The position numbers and the translations under genes were made by a program. 64,000 nt of DNA. Source: Simmondsia chinensis. Its lineage: Eukaryota > Streptophyta > Magnoliopsida > Caryophyllales > Simmondsiaceae. Location: NCBI GenBank assembly GCA_018398585.1, contig JAGTTD010000020.1, forward strand, positions 22,974,350 to 23,038,349, in the 5' to 3' direction. Position 1 is the stretch's first letter. Every line of letters starts with the position of its first letter. The notes below the pieces were generated by a model, which saw only the letters and a program-made list of their open reading frames with translations, was not told the DNA's origin and did no database searches. This document shows positions 34,425-46,077 of this stretch, piece by piece.

Positions 34425-34690
34425 AAACAACAACAACAACAACAACAGACCCAATGTCTCAGGGGCTCCGACATAAGTTGGGTCTGGGAGGAGTGGATGT
34501 ACGCAGCATTGGGTGTAATCCTGTCGAGAGAGGTTGTTTCTGAGAACCCACAACCTTCAAGGGTTGGTAACACGAGGACTTTCCAGAAGGTCGGCCACCC
34601 AAGTACTACTCTCTTACAAGCACGCTTAACTTCGAAGTTCTAATGAAATCCGATTGTATTAATGTCTGATAAATGAATCCTAAAAAGATA
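34425..34690 (-). mobile_element. 5S rRNA-headed SINE
   Basis: The minus strand reads the attaatacaa leader, then 5S-like tttcattagaacttcgaag and ttaagcgtgctt...agtagtac, aagtcctcgtgttacc, and the RTE-type tail ending in a run of GTT. Possible target duplications are aaaacactaaac (34417-34428) and aatacactagac (34690-34701), with two mismatches. It inserted just beside the micro-LTR element. Confidence 0.8.
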
Positions 34691-36212
34691 ATACACTAGA
34701 CCTTACGATATTATATATAATTTACCCTAAAAGCATTAGTCTTTGGGTTCATGCTTGGAGGGGGAAGAAGTCAAAAACTAACACCTTGACATTATTGTAC
34801 ACAAGTCGTATTGTGTGGGGTTTGGTGGTTGACTTTGAACTATTACTTGCCACGTCAACATCAGGGGAGCTTTCCTCGTAGTTTAATGCATTTTGGCCTT
34901 ATTATTTTAAAATAAAAAATAATTTAATAAGAAATAAAAAAAATATTTAAGTATTTATTATCTAAATATCCTAACATTTCTATATATAAAATGAGGTACC
35001 TTATATCGATATTTGAAGAACTTTTTTAGAATCAAACTAATTTTAGACAAGTTGTTTTGTTTTTTCCCCGTTCTTGCAGTCTTTCTAGGCCTCCACTTCG
35101 ATGGATGCGCCAGCTTGTACTGAGAGTGTTCTCTCTATTTATCAAAAAAATGATGTTATATATAAATAATATCAATTTTGCTAGCAAAAACTTAATGAGT
35201 TAGAATAAAAATCAAACCGAAATTTTGATATAAATTACTTATATATTGTCGAAATCATAAGTCATGTTATCATTATTTGGCCAAAATGGTTATTCTAACA
35301 AAAGATACTTATGTATTATCATAATCATGTTTCACTTAGCAATTACCAACGAATATCCATGAATTTCATTAAAAGATATCTATGATATAATTCAAAAATC
35401 AGGATACCTAAATGATAAAATTTTAAAACCTTAAAGTATCACGTTATATATATTGAAACGTCAAAATACCTAGGTGTTAAATAATCAAACCTGTGTTTAA
35501 AAAAAGGTCAAACCTTATGATACCTAAATTTTCTATTTATTAGTAGGAAATGAGAGGAAGTCTTCTAGGTGGTACATCTGGTCTTTCTTGTGAAAGAAAG
35601 CAAAGGACACAGTGAAATCAAAAACTAAGACCAAAACAAAACCCGAAGCCTGATTGTGCACCATGATCAAAGCCGGTCACTAAAGTCGCATAGCTTCGAT
35701 GATGATCCACTACTGATGTGACTTAATATATCGGCCCCAGATAGACACTACTTTTTAAGTAAAAATAAAATTTATGCTTTTGTTTTACGAGGAAAAGAAG
35801 AAAATAGTAATTCTTCGAAATATTTGATGCGAGTCTGTCAGTGGGAAATATTTGCGAGTCTGCTGCTGCGAAATTGAAAAGGAGTTCTCCATAGTTTTTC
35901 GTGCCTTGTTGTTTAACGGTTGGTGTTGTTTTGTTATGATCTGATCTTTTTATTTTTCTGCCCGATCTTTTAAAGTCCTGCTTTCCTTGGATGCGCCCTA
36001 CCCTGTCTTACGAATTTTGTACTCGTTAATTATAAAAACAAGTACTTCTTTAAAACATAATATTCTAAATAAAAAAAAATTTTCTTAGAAAATATCTTGA
36101 TTCATAATTTAGAATAATAATTTTAAAGAATAATTTAAGAATAATAATTTTACAGTATAATCAAACAATACTTTAATAGTTCACAGGTAGAACAAGGACC
36201 AAGAAATTTGCT
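34691..36212. other. Gene C upstream region (duplication block 2)
   Basis: No gene. From 35380 it matches 20330-21250 and 25125-25231 upstream of gene B, without the LTR-like elements, SINE and LINE found there. A LINE-tail-like piece ending tatttatcaaaaaaa lies at 35040-35150. Confidence 0.6.
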
Positions 36213-36220
36213 TATAAAAG
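36213..36220 (+). promoter_or_regulatory. TATA box of gene C
   Basis: TATAAAAG, 77 bp before the ATG at 36297, matching the position in gene B. Confidence 0.82.
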
Positions 36221-36296
36221 GGAGTTCCCAGTTAGTTCATTTTATGACTCACCATATTTGAAACTTTAGCATATTTGTTACATATCTAGCGCAAAA

Positions 36297-37343
36297 ATGG
36301 CTTCTAAAACTTTTCTTTTCTTTGCTTTTCTTCTTCTCGTCTCATCGATCGGGGTCGCAACAGCTCGTAACTTGGAGAAAAAACCAATTTCCTTGCAGAA
36401 GGGTGAGTTTTCTTTCTTGACAGCATTGCATAGGGTTGACAAATGTCGTATTTTATCCTATTAGTGTTAGGCCTGACACGTTTACTAAATGGATTAGAAA
36501 CCCTTAATTGGTTTTACCTTACCCAATTAATGAACGATTAACCGAAAGGTGACTTTATGAGTGAGCTTTTTGTTATATTTTAGTTCGTCAACTTACAAAT
36601 ATATCAATAATACGTCCTTACAGTTGACACTAGCAATGAATAGATAACATGTTTATAATTATCGAAATAAATGGTGAAATTAGTAATTTGTTTGCACAAT
36701 TTATTAAAGAATCATGTTTAATATCAGCGTTTACAATAAAACGAAAATTTGTTAGATCTCTTAAAAGTTACTCGAGTGACATAAAATTTGAAAACATCAA
36801 AGTATCTCTCCGTATGCATTAAAATGTCTAAATACTTAGGCTTTGTTTGGTTAACACTGGAATTAAATTCCAACTGAAATTTGTATTTCTTTTGAATTTA
36901 ATTCCTCTGTCGACTTTCTAGGAAGTAGGTATTTATGTTTGGTTGTTAGGATGGTAAATAAAACTTTCCAAGAATTAGAACTTACCTAACCCACTCTAGG
37001 TGAGTTAATTCTTCTATAATAAAAGAATTTCTATTTCCTATGTTCTGTTAATTTACTGATAACCAAAGAAGAGAGCAACTAACTAGTTTTCACTAGTTCT
37101 AAATTCTCGTGTTACTTCCTGATAAACAAACGGTCTTTTGGATAATAAACGACTAAACTAATAGTTCACTAGTAAATTTTTAACTCAAATATATAATATT
37201 TGATACTATATATGTTTTCAGGTCAAGCAAGTAAGGTGGTTGATGCTATAGGAGGGGGGCCGGTCGGATATAATTTACCCTCCGGCCAGGGTTACAACTT
37301 GCCCCCTGGTGGAGGCTATAGTTATCCTCCTCACCGGCCATGA
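36297..37343 (+). CDS. Gene C: 75-residue secreted Gly/Pro/Tyr-rich protein
   Basis: Two exons, 36297-36402 and 37222-37343, joined at G|gtgagt ... tttcag|g, phase 1, intron 819 bp. The protein is 75 residues: a signal peptide (residues 1 to about 23, MASKTFLFFAFLLLVSSIGV...), a charged stretch RNLEKKPISLQKGQASKVVD (24-43), then a glycine, proline and tyrosine-rich tail (IGGGPVGYNLPSGQGYNLPPGGG, ending YSYPPHRP, TGA at 37341). It is much shorter than typical GRPs and has few GGX repeats. I infer an apoplastic or cell-wall-associated peptide; the function is unknown. It is the intact paralogue of B, with the same promoter, and lies tail to tail with gene E. The start is the first ATG after the TATA box, and every splice signal is canonical. 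Confidence 0.85.
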
Positions 37344-39142
37344 AGTCCCACAGTAGAGATTGGCCGATTTGGTAGCTGTATGGCAAAATCTGGTGGCATA
37401 GACGATGCAACGTTACATGCAGAAATAGAGGCTTGAGTATTAGTAAATAATAAGCGTTACTTATTTCAGAAAGCTGGTAGTACTACGATATATAATATAT
37501 ATGCATTATTGACGCTGTTTTATATTTTACTATCAATTTGGATGGAGTATCTTGTTGTAACTATGAATGAAATATGACATTTTATTTAGTGTTATGTAGT
37601 TTTTCTTGGTAGTAAAATTATTCTATTGTTATATGATGATCATGGGATAAAAAATTGTGAAAATAGAGTAACTAAGGGTTTGTTTGACTAAACTATTTCT
37701 TTTTTAAAAAAGAAAGTCAGCTACTGTTTTGGTTTGTTAAAGAAGTAGAAAAATAACGTTTCTTCTAAAATAAAACTAGAAGCAAAAGCTATAAGTTTTT
37801 TAGATACAAGTACATCTATTGAAAGTAATTTTTATAAAAGTATATTTTCACAAAAAAATACTTCTAAAAATATAGTTTTTTAACAGTTAGGCAAAACTGA
37901 AGCTAAGAAGGGTAATATTGTGGATGTCTAACACTTCTCGATCCTTGTTTAGTGACGAAAATCGGGACCACAAAGGAAAACTAGGAACAAAACTCGTTGT
38001 CCCTTTTTTCTCTAATTGAAAGTTGATATTCATTTTTTACTTAAAAAAGGGTCGAGAAGAAAAAAGATAAAGAGCAAACTGGCTCTAAAGAAAAAGAGAG
38101 TGGAAAACTTAAAAGCACGAAACATATATAGAGAAAAAAGTTACAAAGACGAAACAACATATGAGTTTATTCAAAAAACCAACACCCAAATGGAGAACAA
38201 CTTTATAAAAGGTACGGAACTCGCAAGCACAGGAAAAATAAAACCCACAAGCAGCAACAAAAGAATTATGGAACCACAGCGAACAACTAAAAGCTCGAGC
38301 ATACTATCATATCATTAAAAGAACCCCATCTACTTCAATACTAATGTAAGATGACAATCGGGAAAATAGACAAGTTTGCAACACCCTTTGAGAAATAGAC
38401 CAATCGGTAGCTAAAACAAGTACTAAGCAACAAAATTTGCAAGATATAGATTCCAAATTCATTTGGTTGGAGGGAAGACGATTTCCTTTCCGAAGTTTTT
38501 GGAGGATGTAACGAAGACTTATTCTTATACTCTTTTATGAGTTTACATACATATTTTTTTCCTGCACTGGCTGTACTTACCTTTAAACAACTATGCTCAT
38601 TACCGTTCAAAAAATAATTTTCGGTAACTAGAGTGATTACTCTTAGTACAAAACCGATGCACTTATAGAAGCAAAGCCCAAGAAATCAAATCGAAGCGGG
38701 GGAAAAAACAAAACGAACATAGTAATAAACCTCAAAATACCGAGACATCTACAACCATGCCAGCTTCTAAGGTACAAAGAACATGCCCCAATAGTCTATA
38801 CGGCTATTCCATACCGACTCCTAAACTACAAAAAATATCGAATAAAAGGAAAGTCTAACTTTTATTTTGTAAACAAAGTAACTTACATCACATACTTAGG
38901 CTACTCGAACATGTAGCATTACAAAAGGGTAAACATAAGTTCAAACATGAAAATAATGTCACAAAATCAAACTTGCTAGCATTATACTTTATACTCTCCC
39001 ATTAATTTCATTTATAAGTATAAGGTGATATTATTTTCGGTTTATTTATATTATTGTCGGGATAATTTTTTATTTTATTGTCCGTGATATTGCGTAGTTC
39101 TAGAAATAACAGCACCCTATATAGTATGCATATTTAGCCTAT
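37344..39142. other. Region between genes C and E, no gene
   Basis: The first 300 bp match the 3' flank of B, up to about 37640. Beyond that the sequence is AT-rich. A 100-codon lysine-rich open frame at 38016-38318 has no signal, promoter or homology I recognise and is probably chance. The stretch 37676-37920 has MITE-like ends (gtttgtttga / ttaggcaaaac) of low certainty. Confidence 0.5.
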
Positions 39143-40444
39143 CTAAGGCTCAGCCTCAACTTGAGCCTGGTTTGCAGTGAAGGGTGAGCAGCACCTCCTG
39201 CAACGACCATAATAGCCTCGGTAACAGCAACCGTATCGGCAACCGCCATAGCCACCACCGGAATATCCACCACGGCCACCAGGATAGCCACCGCCACCGC
39301 GGCCACCAGGATAGCCACCGTATCCGCCGCCTTGATATCCGCCTCCAGAGTACTTGGCGTCCTCTACTTGATTAACTGTCTCCGAGTCTGCACAATTTTT
39401 TTATAGACGATAAGGTACAACGTTTTGTGATAATTAACTGGGACTTAGGTATGGACTACAAAGTCCTTGACATATATACGAGGTCCAGGTATAAGCCGTA
39501 ATGAGGTTCATCGTAAAACTGAAACTTTTTCCAAACAATTTTTTAAAATAATTTTCAATAGCTTTAAAAACCTTCTAGATCATTCAAAACAAATACTAAG
39601 ACTTTGTCTTTTATCTCTTAAAATATTTGTAAACAAAATTAGCTCTTTAATTTTTAGTTTTTTCGATAGTTAGCGAGAAAACTAATATAAAAATCGGCAC
39701 ATTCAACAAAAACAGATTTAACCTCCGTGAGTCTTGTTCATACATATAGATAGACGTTGCAGACCATTTTGTAAAGTAAAGGATATCGAAGGACATTCCC
39801 TTTACGGCCCAGTCAAAAATCATAAGAATTAAACAACTGTAAAACTATCAAAGCCGTAATGAGTATATTAATATAAACTAAAATAGAAACAAGAGCAATG
39901 TTATTATGGAAAAAGTATTATTATTAGAGCAACTTTCTGTAATTTTCTTACTATTATTAATTATAATTCACATGATTACTCTGTCAATAAAATTATTACC
40001 CTTGTTAAGAACTCTAAGTGTGAGCCTAGTAAGTATCTAATATCTAAGTATAATGAATTACTCCACCTAACACCAATGGGTTTCAGGATAACACTCCGCT
40101 TCCATCGGTTGAAGGCACGGTGAAAATTATAACCCCGACAGCAATTCTCAGAAAGAAAACTCACTAAAACAATCTTTTCATCTTACTATCAATCAAAAGT
40201 TGTAAATAGATCTTTGCTATCAATCAAACACGAGCATTACAGTCACGTGGAACTTTGTCACAGCATTAAATCGTTAAAAAACCGAGCCAAACACAATCTC
40301 ATTACTCTGACAATACCAACCATTCGGGAAAAAAAACTCACCATTTTCAGTAGATTGAGACAAATCCCTAGCTGTTACCTCTAAAGAGATGAGAATCACA
40401 ATAGCTAGTGTAACCAAAAGATAATAAAAACCCTTTTTATTCAT
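39143..40444 (-). CDS. Gene E: 115-residue secreted glycine-rich protein with cysteine-rich C-terminus
   Basis: Minus-strand exons 40444-40342 and 39387-39143, joined in phase 1 (G|gtgagt ... gtgcag|ac), intron 954 bp. Residues 1 to about 25 are a signal peptide (MNKKGFYYLLVTLAIVILIS...). RDLSQSTENDSETVNQVEDAKY (26-47) is the polar linker usual in this class. Residues 48-83 are GGGY/GGYPGGRGG repeats. Residues 84-101 hold six cysteines in C-CC-C-CC order (CRYGCCYRGYYGRCRRCC), followed by an acidic tail ending at TAG 39145-39143. This layout matches plant GRPs with a C-terminal Cys domain, such as the AtGRP3 type, whose tail is reported to bind the extracellular part of wall-associated kinases. 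A similar apoplastic role is inferred, not shown. Confidence 0.92.
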
Positions 40445-40540
40445 TTTAATTTTTTTTTAATGTATTTTGAGAAAATGAAAATTTTTTTTTTTTTATTTTC
40501 AGTAGTTTTTGTGTGCTGAATGCTTGTGTTCTTCCATGCC

Positions 40541-40548
40541 CTTTTATA
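40541..40548 (-). promoter_or_regulatory. TATA box of gene E
   Basis: Minus-strand TATAAAAG in the context cccctataaaagggc, 97 bp before the ATG at 40444. The A/T-rich leader contains a long A-run. Confidence 0.8.
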
Positions 40549-40785
40549 GGGGTTCTTTTTTTCTTTTTTTTTTTTAATTATTTATTTATTTTTTGGGGTA
40601 CAATGAATCATAGTTAGTAAAATACCGAGTATAATTTGCGTATTAAACACGTATCTATATTTTTATGTTTAATAAGGGTGTTTATGAATGATTGTTAAAA
40701 ATACGGTAAAATGCGTGTTTTTTTATGTTAGTCATTTAATATGTATTTTATAACATGTATTCGTATTTTTCTCGAATCCAGACCC

Positions 40786-40834
40786 CACTTTTGTGGGAGC
40801 CTTCGTGGCACTGGGACTGTTGTTTGTATTTTTC
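40786..40834 (+). mobile_element. RTE/SINE tail fragment
   Basis: About 50 bp, ccagaccccac...gtgggagcc...ggcactgggactgttg, match the 3'-most part of the RTE-type tail. It is the shortest copy in the window. Confidence 0.6.
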
Positions 40835-40974
40835 CCGATTAAAGAGCAAAAAAAAGTTAAAATTAATCATACTTAAACTAAATTAAGTATTGATATTGCA
40901 TATTTTGCGATATTTTAACTTCCAAATTATTAACTTATACATTACTTTTCACTATGTCTTGTGGTTCTTGCTGC

Positions 40975-41396
40975 TGCTACTATTGGTAATATGGAGCCTT
41001 GCCGGAGGTCAATTGAGCCTGCAAGTATTGAAAGAAGAAGAAGAAAAGGTGAAAGGAAGGAAAAAGAACCAAAAAGGGCAACAGTGTTGAACATGCCGGC
41101 AGGATCGGATCGCACACTGAAGATAGGGAAAAGACTAAATCTGAACTTTGATGGCTTTGATTCGCTTTCCCTGAGTGCCTTGCTTCGATAGTTTCAGCAT
41201 GTCGTTGTCCCATTTTCCTAACTTTTGGTTGGTCATGTTTTCGATGCATTGTTTAGACGTGTTTAAGACTCGTGTTTTGCCTTGTCTTCCTGTTTTTTTG
41301 GTTATCTCTTTTGGTCCCTGTTCTTTTACGGGTTGACTCAAGGCTCGCTTGGTCAAGTTGCTTGCTTTGTTCTGTCACTAATTATCGAAAAAAAAA
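40975..41396 (+). mobile_element. ORF1-only LINE fragment
   Basis: The basic ORF1 region (RRRRKGERKEKEPKRA) leads to GKRLNLNFDGFDSLSLSALLR and a stop at 41189-41191. A 200-bp tail follows, ending aattatcg plus A11. No ORF2 sequence is present. Confidence 0.78.
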
Positions 41397-41513
41397 AAGT
41401 TATACTATCAAATAGAAGTTAAAATTCATAAAATTATGTTCATTTTCACTCTATAATTATTGAGAAGAAGTTGTTATAGACATCAATATAATCATATATA
41501 AATTTTTTATAAG

Positions 41514-41805
41514 TGTCAAGGAACCATCTTTCCCAAAAGGTTAAGCTAATGGATGAATGCCCAGGATTTATTTTATACGCTAACATGCCCCCTCAAGCAA
41601 ATGCCCGTTTGGGTTTGAAACGTGGAAATGCACATGTCCACCTCATACCTTATGCTTAATTATTTTAATATTAAAAGCAGGGGCTGTTGAGATTCGAACT
41701 CCTGACCTCTTAGTCATCAAGGCTCTAATACCATGTCAAGGAACCATATTTCCCAAAAGCTTAAGCTGATGGGTGAAGGCCCAGGATTTATTTTATACTC
41801 TAACA
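41514..41805 (-). mobile_element. SMART-like micro-LTR retrotransposon, complete (292 bp)
   Basis: Direct repeats 41514-41585 and 41734-41805, 72 bp each, start tgtcaagg and end taaca. On the minus strand LTR one is followed by tggtattagagcc (primer site for initiator-Met tRNA) and LTR two is preceded by ttgagggggca (polypurine tract). Flanks ataag and gtaag are a 5-bp duplication with one mismatch. It is the same family as 34077-34370. A gattcgaact motif inside recalls a tRNA B box but has no matching A box. Confidence 0.9.
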
Positions 41806-42112
41806 GTAAGTTAACGAACTTTTAACCGAATTTTTTATATATAGAGCTGAATAATACACAAACATTTTAAATTTTATTTAATTTCCGTACCGTATTTTAC
41901 CTAACCATGCATTGAATAGCATGGGCCGCACAGTTGGCTGTAGGAGATATAGATTTCGTACAAATAATTTAGAGTCGACTACATGCATTATACATTTATT
42001 TACTGCTACTATTTATTAAGATTTAGTACCACTACTGCATGATTTAAGGCGACTGATTAAGAATTTGGGGGTGTTGCTAAAATTTATCAACAGTTTAGAT
42101 GAGGTATTAAAA

Positions 42113-42565
42113 AATTATCTAATTTTTAAATTTTTTAAAGTTATACTTAAACTTTGTAAAAAAATTTTAATGTCACACATAATGCTGATACTGTTGTTGT
42201 TGTACATAATGCTGATACTGTTAACTTTTTGTTAAAATAAATATAAAATTAACAAACTACTCTTAATAAAACATGTTTTTTTATTAATGAATTATAAACA
42301 AGTTTTCGAATAAGAAAAACTTCTAAATTCTTTTTGTGGAAAAAACCTATAGCAGTGCATCGAACTTTTAACAATTTTACAAATTCAAAGGTGAAGGATA
42401 ATTTTGTCATTTGCAAAATATATTACTTGATATAATTTAATTAAATTAAGTTAAACTTGGTATTTTGATGCATTTATACCCTCAAAACGCGGCGGTTTAT
42501 TTGACGTAAAGTTAATAGTGTCAGTATTAGGTGTGAGATTGAAAATTTTTTGAGAAGTTTAGGGC
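42113..42565. repeat. Foldback MITE-like inverted repeat
   Basis: The left arm, with aatgtcacacataatgctgatactg, and the right arm, with cagtattaggtgtgagattg, are inverse complements over roughly 100 bp. It has the same architecture as 5545-5945. A short 27-bp tandem duplication (acataatgctgatactgtt) occurs in the left arm at 42176-42225. Confidence 0.6.
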
Positions 42566-42779
42566 TTGTTTAGTAACAGAAAATTGTTTTCCTCTTTTAT
42601 TTTCAGTTTGTCTTTTCATTTTCAGTTTTTTTTTTTCCGGTTTTGCAACATAAAAAACTGAAAAATACGTTCAAGTGATCCATGTTTTCCAATTTTCTGA
42701 AAATTGAGAATGATATATAAATAATGCATAACACGATATAGGAATCAACTTTTGTTGCCTTAATATAGGAATGCAAATG

Positions 42780-43340
42780 AGACGAGCCAACCTGAGAACT
42801 CCCTTGTTTGAACTCAAGCTTGATAAGGCTTGTCGAGCTCAAGCTCGAGCCCAGCTCTTATCGAGCTTTTCCAACCATTGTAAGAACTTGATTTGATAGG
42901 ATTTTAGTATGTTCGATAATCCACTCGACTCATTAGGCTTATCAAGTTGAGTCAAGCTTGTTATCGAACAGTGTCGAGCTCATTATTGAGCCCAATCAAG
43001 CTTAAAACCGAGCGGAGTTTGCTATTGAGTCGAGTTCGCCATCGATGATTTTCAAATTACTATCGAGCCATTATCAAACCATTTTCGAACCAATATCAAC
43101 TGTTAATGAGCTCTTAACGAGCTTTTAATGAGCCCTTAACGAGCTCTTATCAAATTGTTCACTAGTGTTAACGAACTGAGTGCTTCCTATTTGAACTCGG
43201 TTCGTTAAGCTTATCGAGCCTGCTCGAACTCAGCTCGATAAGCTATCAAGCCCTCATAATGAACACGAGCGAACCCTAATCGATTTCGAAAGCAAGTAGT
43301 TAATCGAATGTTCGGTTCGTTTACTCTTCTACCTTAGCGG
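42780..43340. repeat. Repeat rich in tcgagct / aacgagct motifs
   Basis: Many imperfect 8-12 bp motifs (atcgagctc, ttaacgagcttt) in both orientations over 550 bp. Sequences at 55015-55330 and, briefly, 60600-60690 are similar. Dense subterminal motifs of this kind are common in hAT- and CACTA-type elements; no termini were fixed. Confidence 0.5.
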
Positions 43341-44049
43341 ATAGTTCTGTATGGCTTTGAAAAAAAGGAACTTAGCTTTAAGTACGCTAAAGTCCGCTCT
43401 ATCACATTCTGGAGAGATAAGTGTCTATAATTAAATAATTCACATGATCTTCTTATTTGTCCTCTACCTTAAAAATTTTTTATCGGTTTTAGAAATTGGG
43501 AGCCTAGCCCTATGTACTCGGAAGTCATTTATGTAGAAGGAGGAGGATAAGGGAGTATATAGATTATATTATAAAATGGGTGATTAATGTGAACATGTGA
43601 GAAGGGGGGGGGGGGGGGGCGCCGGAAAAAGTGAAAAAATAAGGTCTTTATTTTGTGAAGAAAATTTAGAAAACAGTTTAAAACTATTTTTCAAATCTAT
43701 AAAGGAATAAGGAAAACTGTTTTCCAACTTCCGGAATTGAAAAACTGGACTGCTAAACACATTTTTCAGTTTTACAAGAAAATTTTTCTGAAAAATTCTC
43801 TATTACTAAATGGGCGTTTAAATGTAACTTTGAAAAATTTAAAAAGTCATGTGATTTTCTAATAACTCACCTAAAATGTAGGCAATTTTTAGTTTAAAAA
43901 AAAAACAACTTTCATACTTTTGAAGATAGTTTTCTAAAAGATTGAAAAGTTAGTTAAGTAAATAAATAACAATTTTTAAGATAGTTTTCTGTTAAAAAAA
44001 AAAAAAACTCTTTGGCGTTTCACATAAATTATTTGTACGAAGACAAGAT
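43341..44049. other. No gene seen
   Basis: Unassigned, with a G run at 43603-43619 and long stretches of tga/aaa. Nothing coding. Confidence 0.55.
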
Positions 44050-44175
44050 CAATAGAGTATAAAAGCATTGTTAGGCATCCATCTATCAGCTTAAATTTGT
44101 GGAATAATTAGTTCATTAACATAGTATTAACCGTCGTACTAGTTAAAAAGATATGAGATCAAATCACAACATTTT
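44050..44175 (+). mobile_element. SMART-like fragment
   Basis: The sequence agagtataaaagcattg ... ttcattaaca resembles the micro-LTR, followed by tagtattaacc and agagat-like interior sequence. The second LTR is not found, so it is truncated. Confidence 0.5.
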
Positions 44176-44261
44176 GCTCTTAGCATATATATATATATAT
44201 ATTCACATAAAAAGACATTATAATACAAAATTATTTCTAAACCCGAGCATAACAATTTAAA

Positions 44262-46077
44262 CTGTTGTGTGTTTGAGTAGTTTTTCATTTTTGATACTTA
44301 CTATACTGGAGTTATAGGTTTATACTTAGATTTGAGAATCTATAACGTATTGACGAAGCTTTCTTTAAGAACTGAAGTTTTACCTTAAAGATCTAAAGTT
44401 TTATAACTAAAACTCAACAAGTGATACCACTTGTCACGGGATGAGCGCAGATCACCCGTGGGGCGTCCAGGCCCTTGAGGCTAGGGCCGGGCCAACCTAC
44501 CCCCTATGATAAACAAGCAGCAACATGCACCTTCAGGAGACGAAATACACGGCATACCACAGACATACCTGAACACAATCAATGCGCATTAGTATCGGAT
44601 AGGCTAAGGAGACCTCATATGGCATATGTCTGCTTATTGAGCACCGAAGACAGTGTCAGCCAAAGGCGGTCCATGACATTCTTCCCCACCTAATTCCGCA
44701 AATGTCCTCGTTGCGGGTGCCTGCCCATTGTCACATCCTCGCATCTCTAGCAGCCTGATTGGTCACGGGACGACCACATCATCACCCCCTCCAGTGTGAC
44801 ACATCTGACATGCCATTGACACTCGCCCTACGATAAGCAGCGTATCCAAAAAGCAACATGGCAGCTCCATGGACTATAGTGCACCATGTACACGTCCCGC
44901 TCCATGATGCTTGTTGACTTTTCACCTTGTGAACTTCGCACTGCACCCCAAGGATCGGCCCAATCTCCACGCAATAAGCCAGCCGTACGGTCAGCACCTG
45001 ACCGGCACCCAATATGGTGCGCCTTCCACCACATCTGGAACCGCGAGCCACTCAACTTCACTCCGAACGTTTCTTGTTAGAGTGCCCCTCCCACACAAGG
45101 AGTGTCCATACCCACTGACAAACCCGCTCGACGCACCTAGGACACAAGCAACTCCCATTCACCAGGAGTGTCCACCACCATGGGCAAAGCTCGGTCCCAC
45201 CACAGCTGCTTACTCGAGCATCATGAGCCTCGCTCTGATTCCACTTGTTGAGTTTTAGTTATAAAACTTTAGATCTTTAAGGTAAAACTTCAGTTCTTAA
45301 AGAAAACTTCGTTAATAAATTATAGATTCTCATATCTAAGTATAAACCTGTAATTGCAGTATAGTAAGTATCAAAAACGAAAAACTGCTCAAACACACAA
45401 TAAAGAACACCAAGATTTTACGTCGTTCAGCCTTTAAATAAGGACTTACATCCACGGCTCCCTATTTCTAGGAAAGTCTCTTCACTATAGTCAAGTTCAA
45501 GTTATTGTAGACCAAAATCTCAAAAACAACAACGTAATACAAATAGATCTTCAAAACTTCTAAGATAGAAACCTTTACTGAACAAAGACAAAGGTGAAAG
45601 GAGAAGAGATACTCACAAAGAAGCCAACAAAGGCTTCTCAAAGCTCCAAAGTATCAAGATCTGGACATGCAAGCCTTTACACCTACGGATCTGAGAGATC
45701 TCTTTCAATCACCTCAAGATCGCCTCCAGAAAAAAAAAAGAGAGAGAAGGGCGGTGGCTGATGAAGAATGAATAAAAATGAAGAATGTGTACAGGAACCC
45801 TAAAAGAGGGTCATATATATACACGTTAAAGCACCACCCGTGGCAAGGCTGCATATCTCATCCTAGTCGTTCAACTCAAACGCATCAACGGTCCAGATTC
45901 ACCACAAACAAACACAAACAGGGGGCCCGGATGACTGACGCGTGGCAGCCCCAATTAAAACAGATTTGGGTAGCTTCTTCTGGAAGCTTCGGGTAGCGGA
46001 GGATCACTCACGGGCAGGGGCAGGGGCAGGGGCAAGTAAATATTACAAACGGGTACGGGTAAAATGGTCATCTAACA
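44262..46077. mobile_element. LTR structure with two LTR 3' ends facing each other
   Basis: Minus-strand LTR 46077-45245 starts tgttagatgacc and ends aaaactcaaca, followed by a primer site agtggaatcagagc. At 44262-44413 lies the last 150 bp of the same LTR in plus orientation, again ending aaaactcaaca and followed by agtgataccac. Between them, 44424-45234 is GC-richer and not clearly coding. Its short open frames show no RT, gag or protease motif. It looks like a non-autonomous element or a rearranged nested insertion. Confidence 0.65.

Noticed and set aside
38016..38318. 100-codon lysine-rich frame
   Set aside because: Composition follows the A-rich DNA; no TATA box, homology or splice signals.
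44828..45258. Overlapping open frames in the GC-richer LTR interior
   Set aside because: Open on both strands with no motifs I recognise; higher GC alone explains fewer stops.
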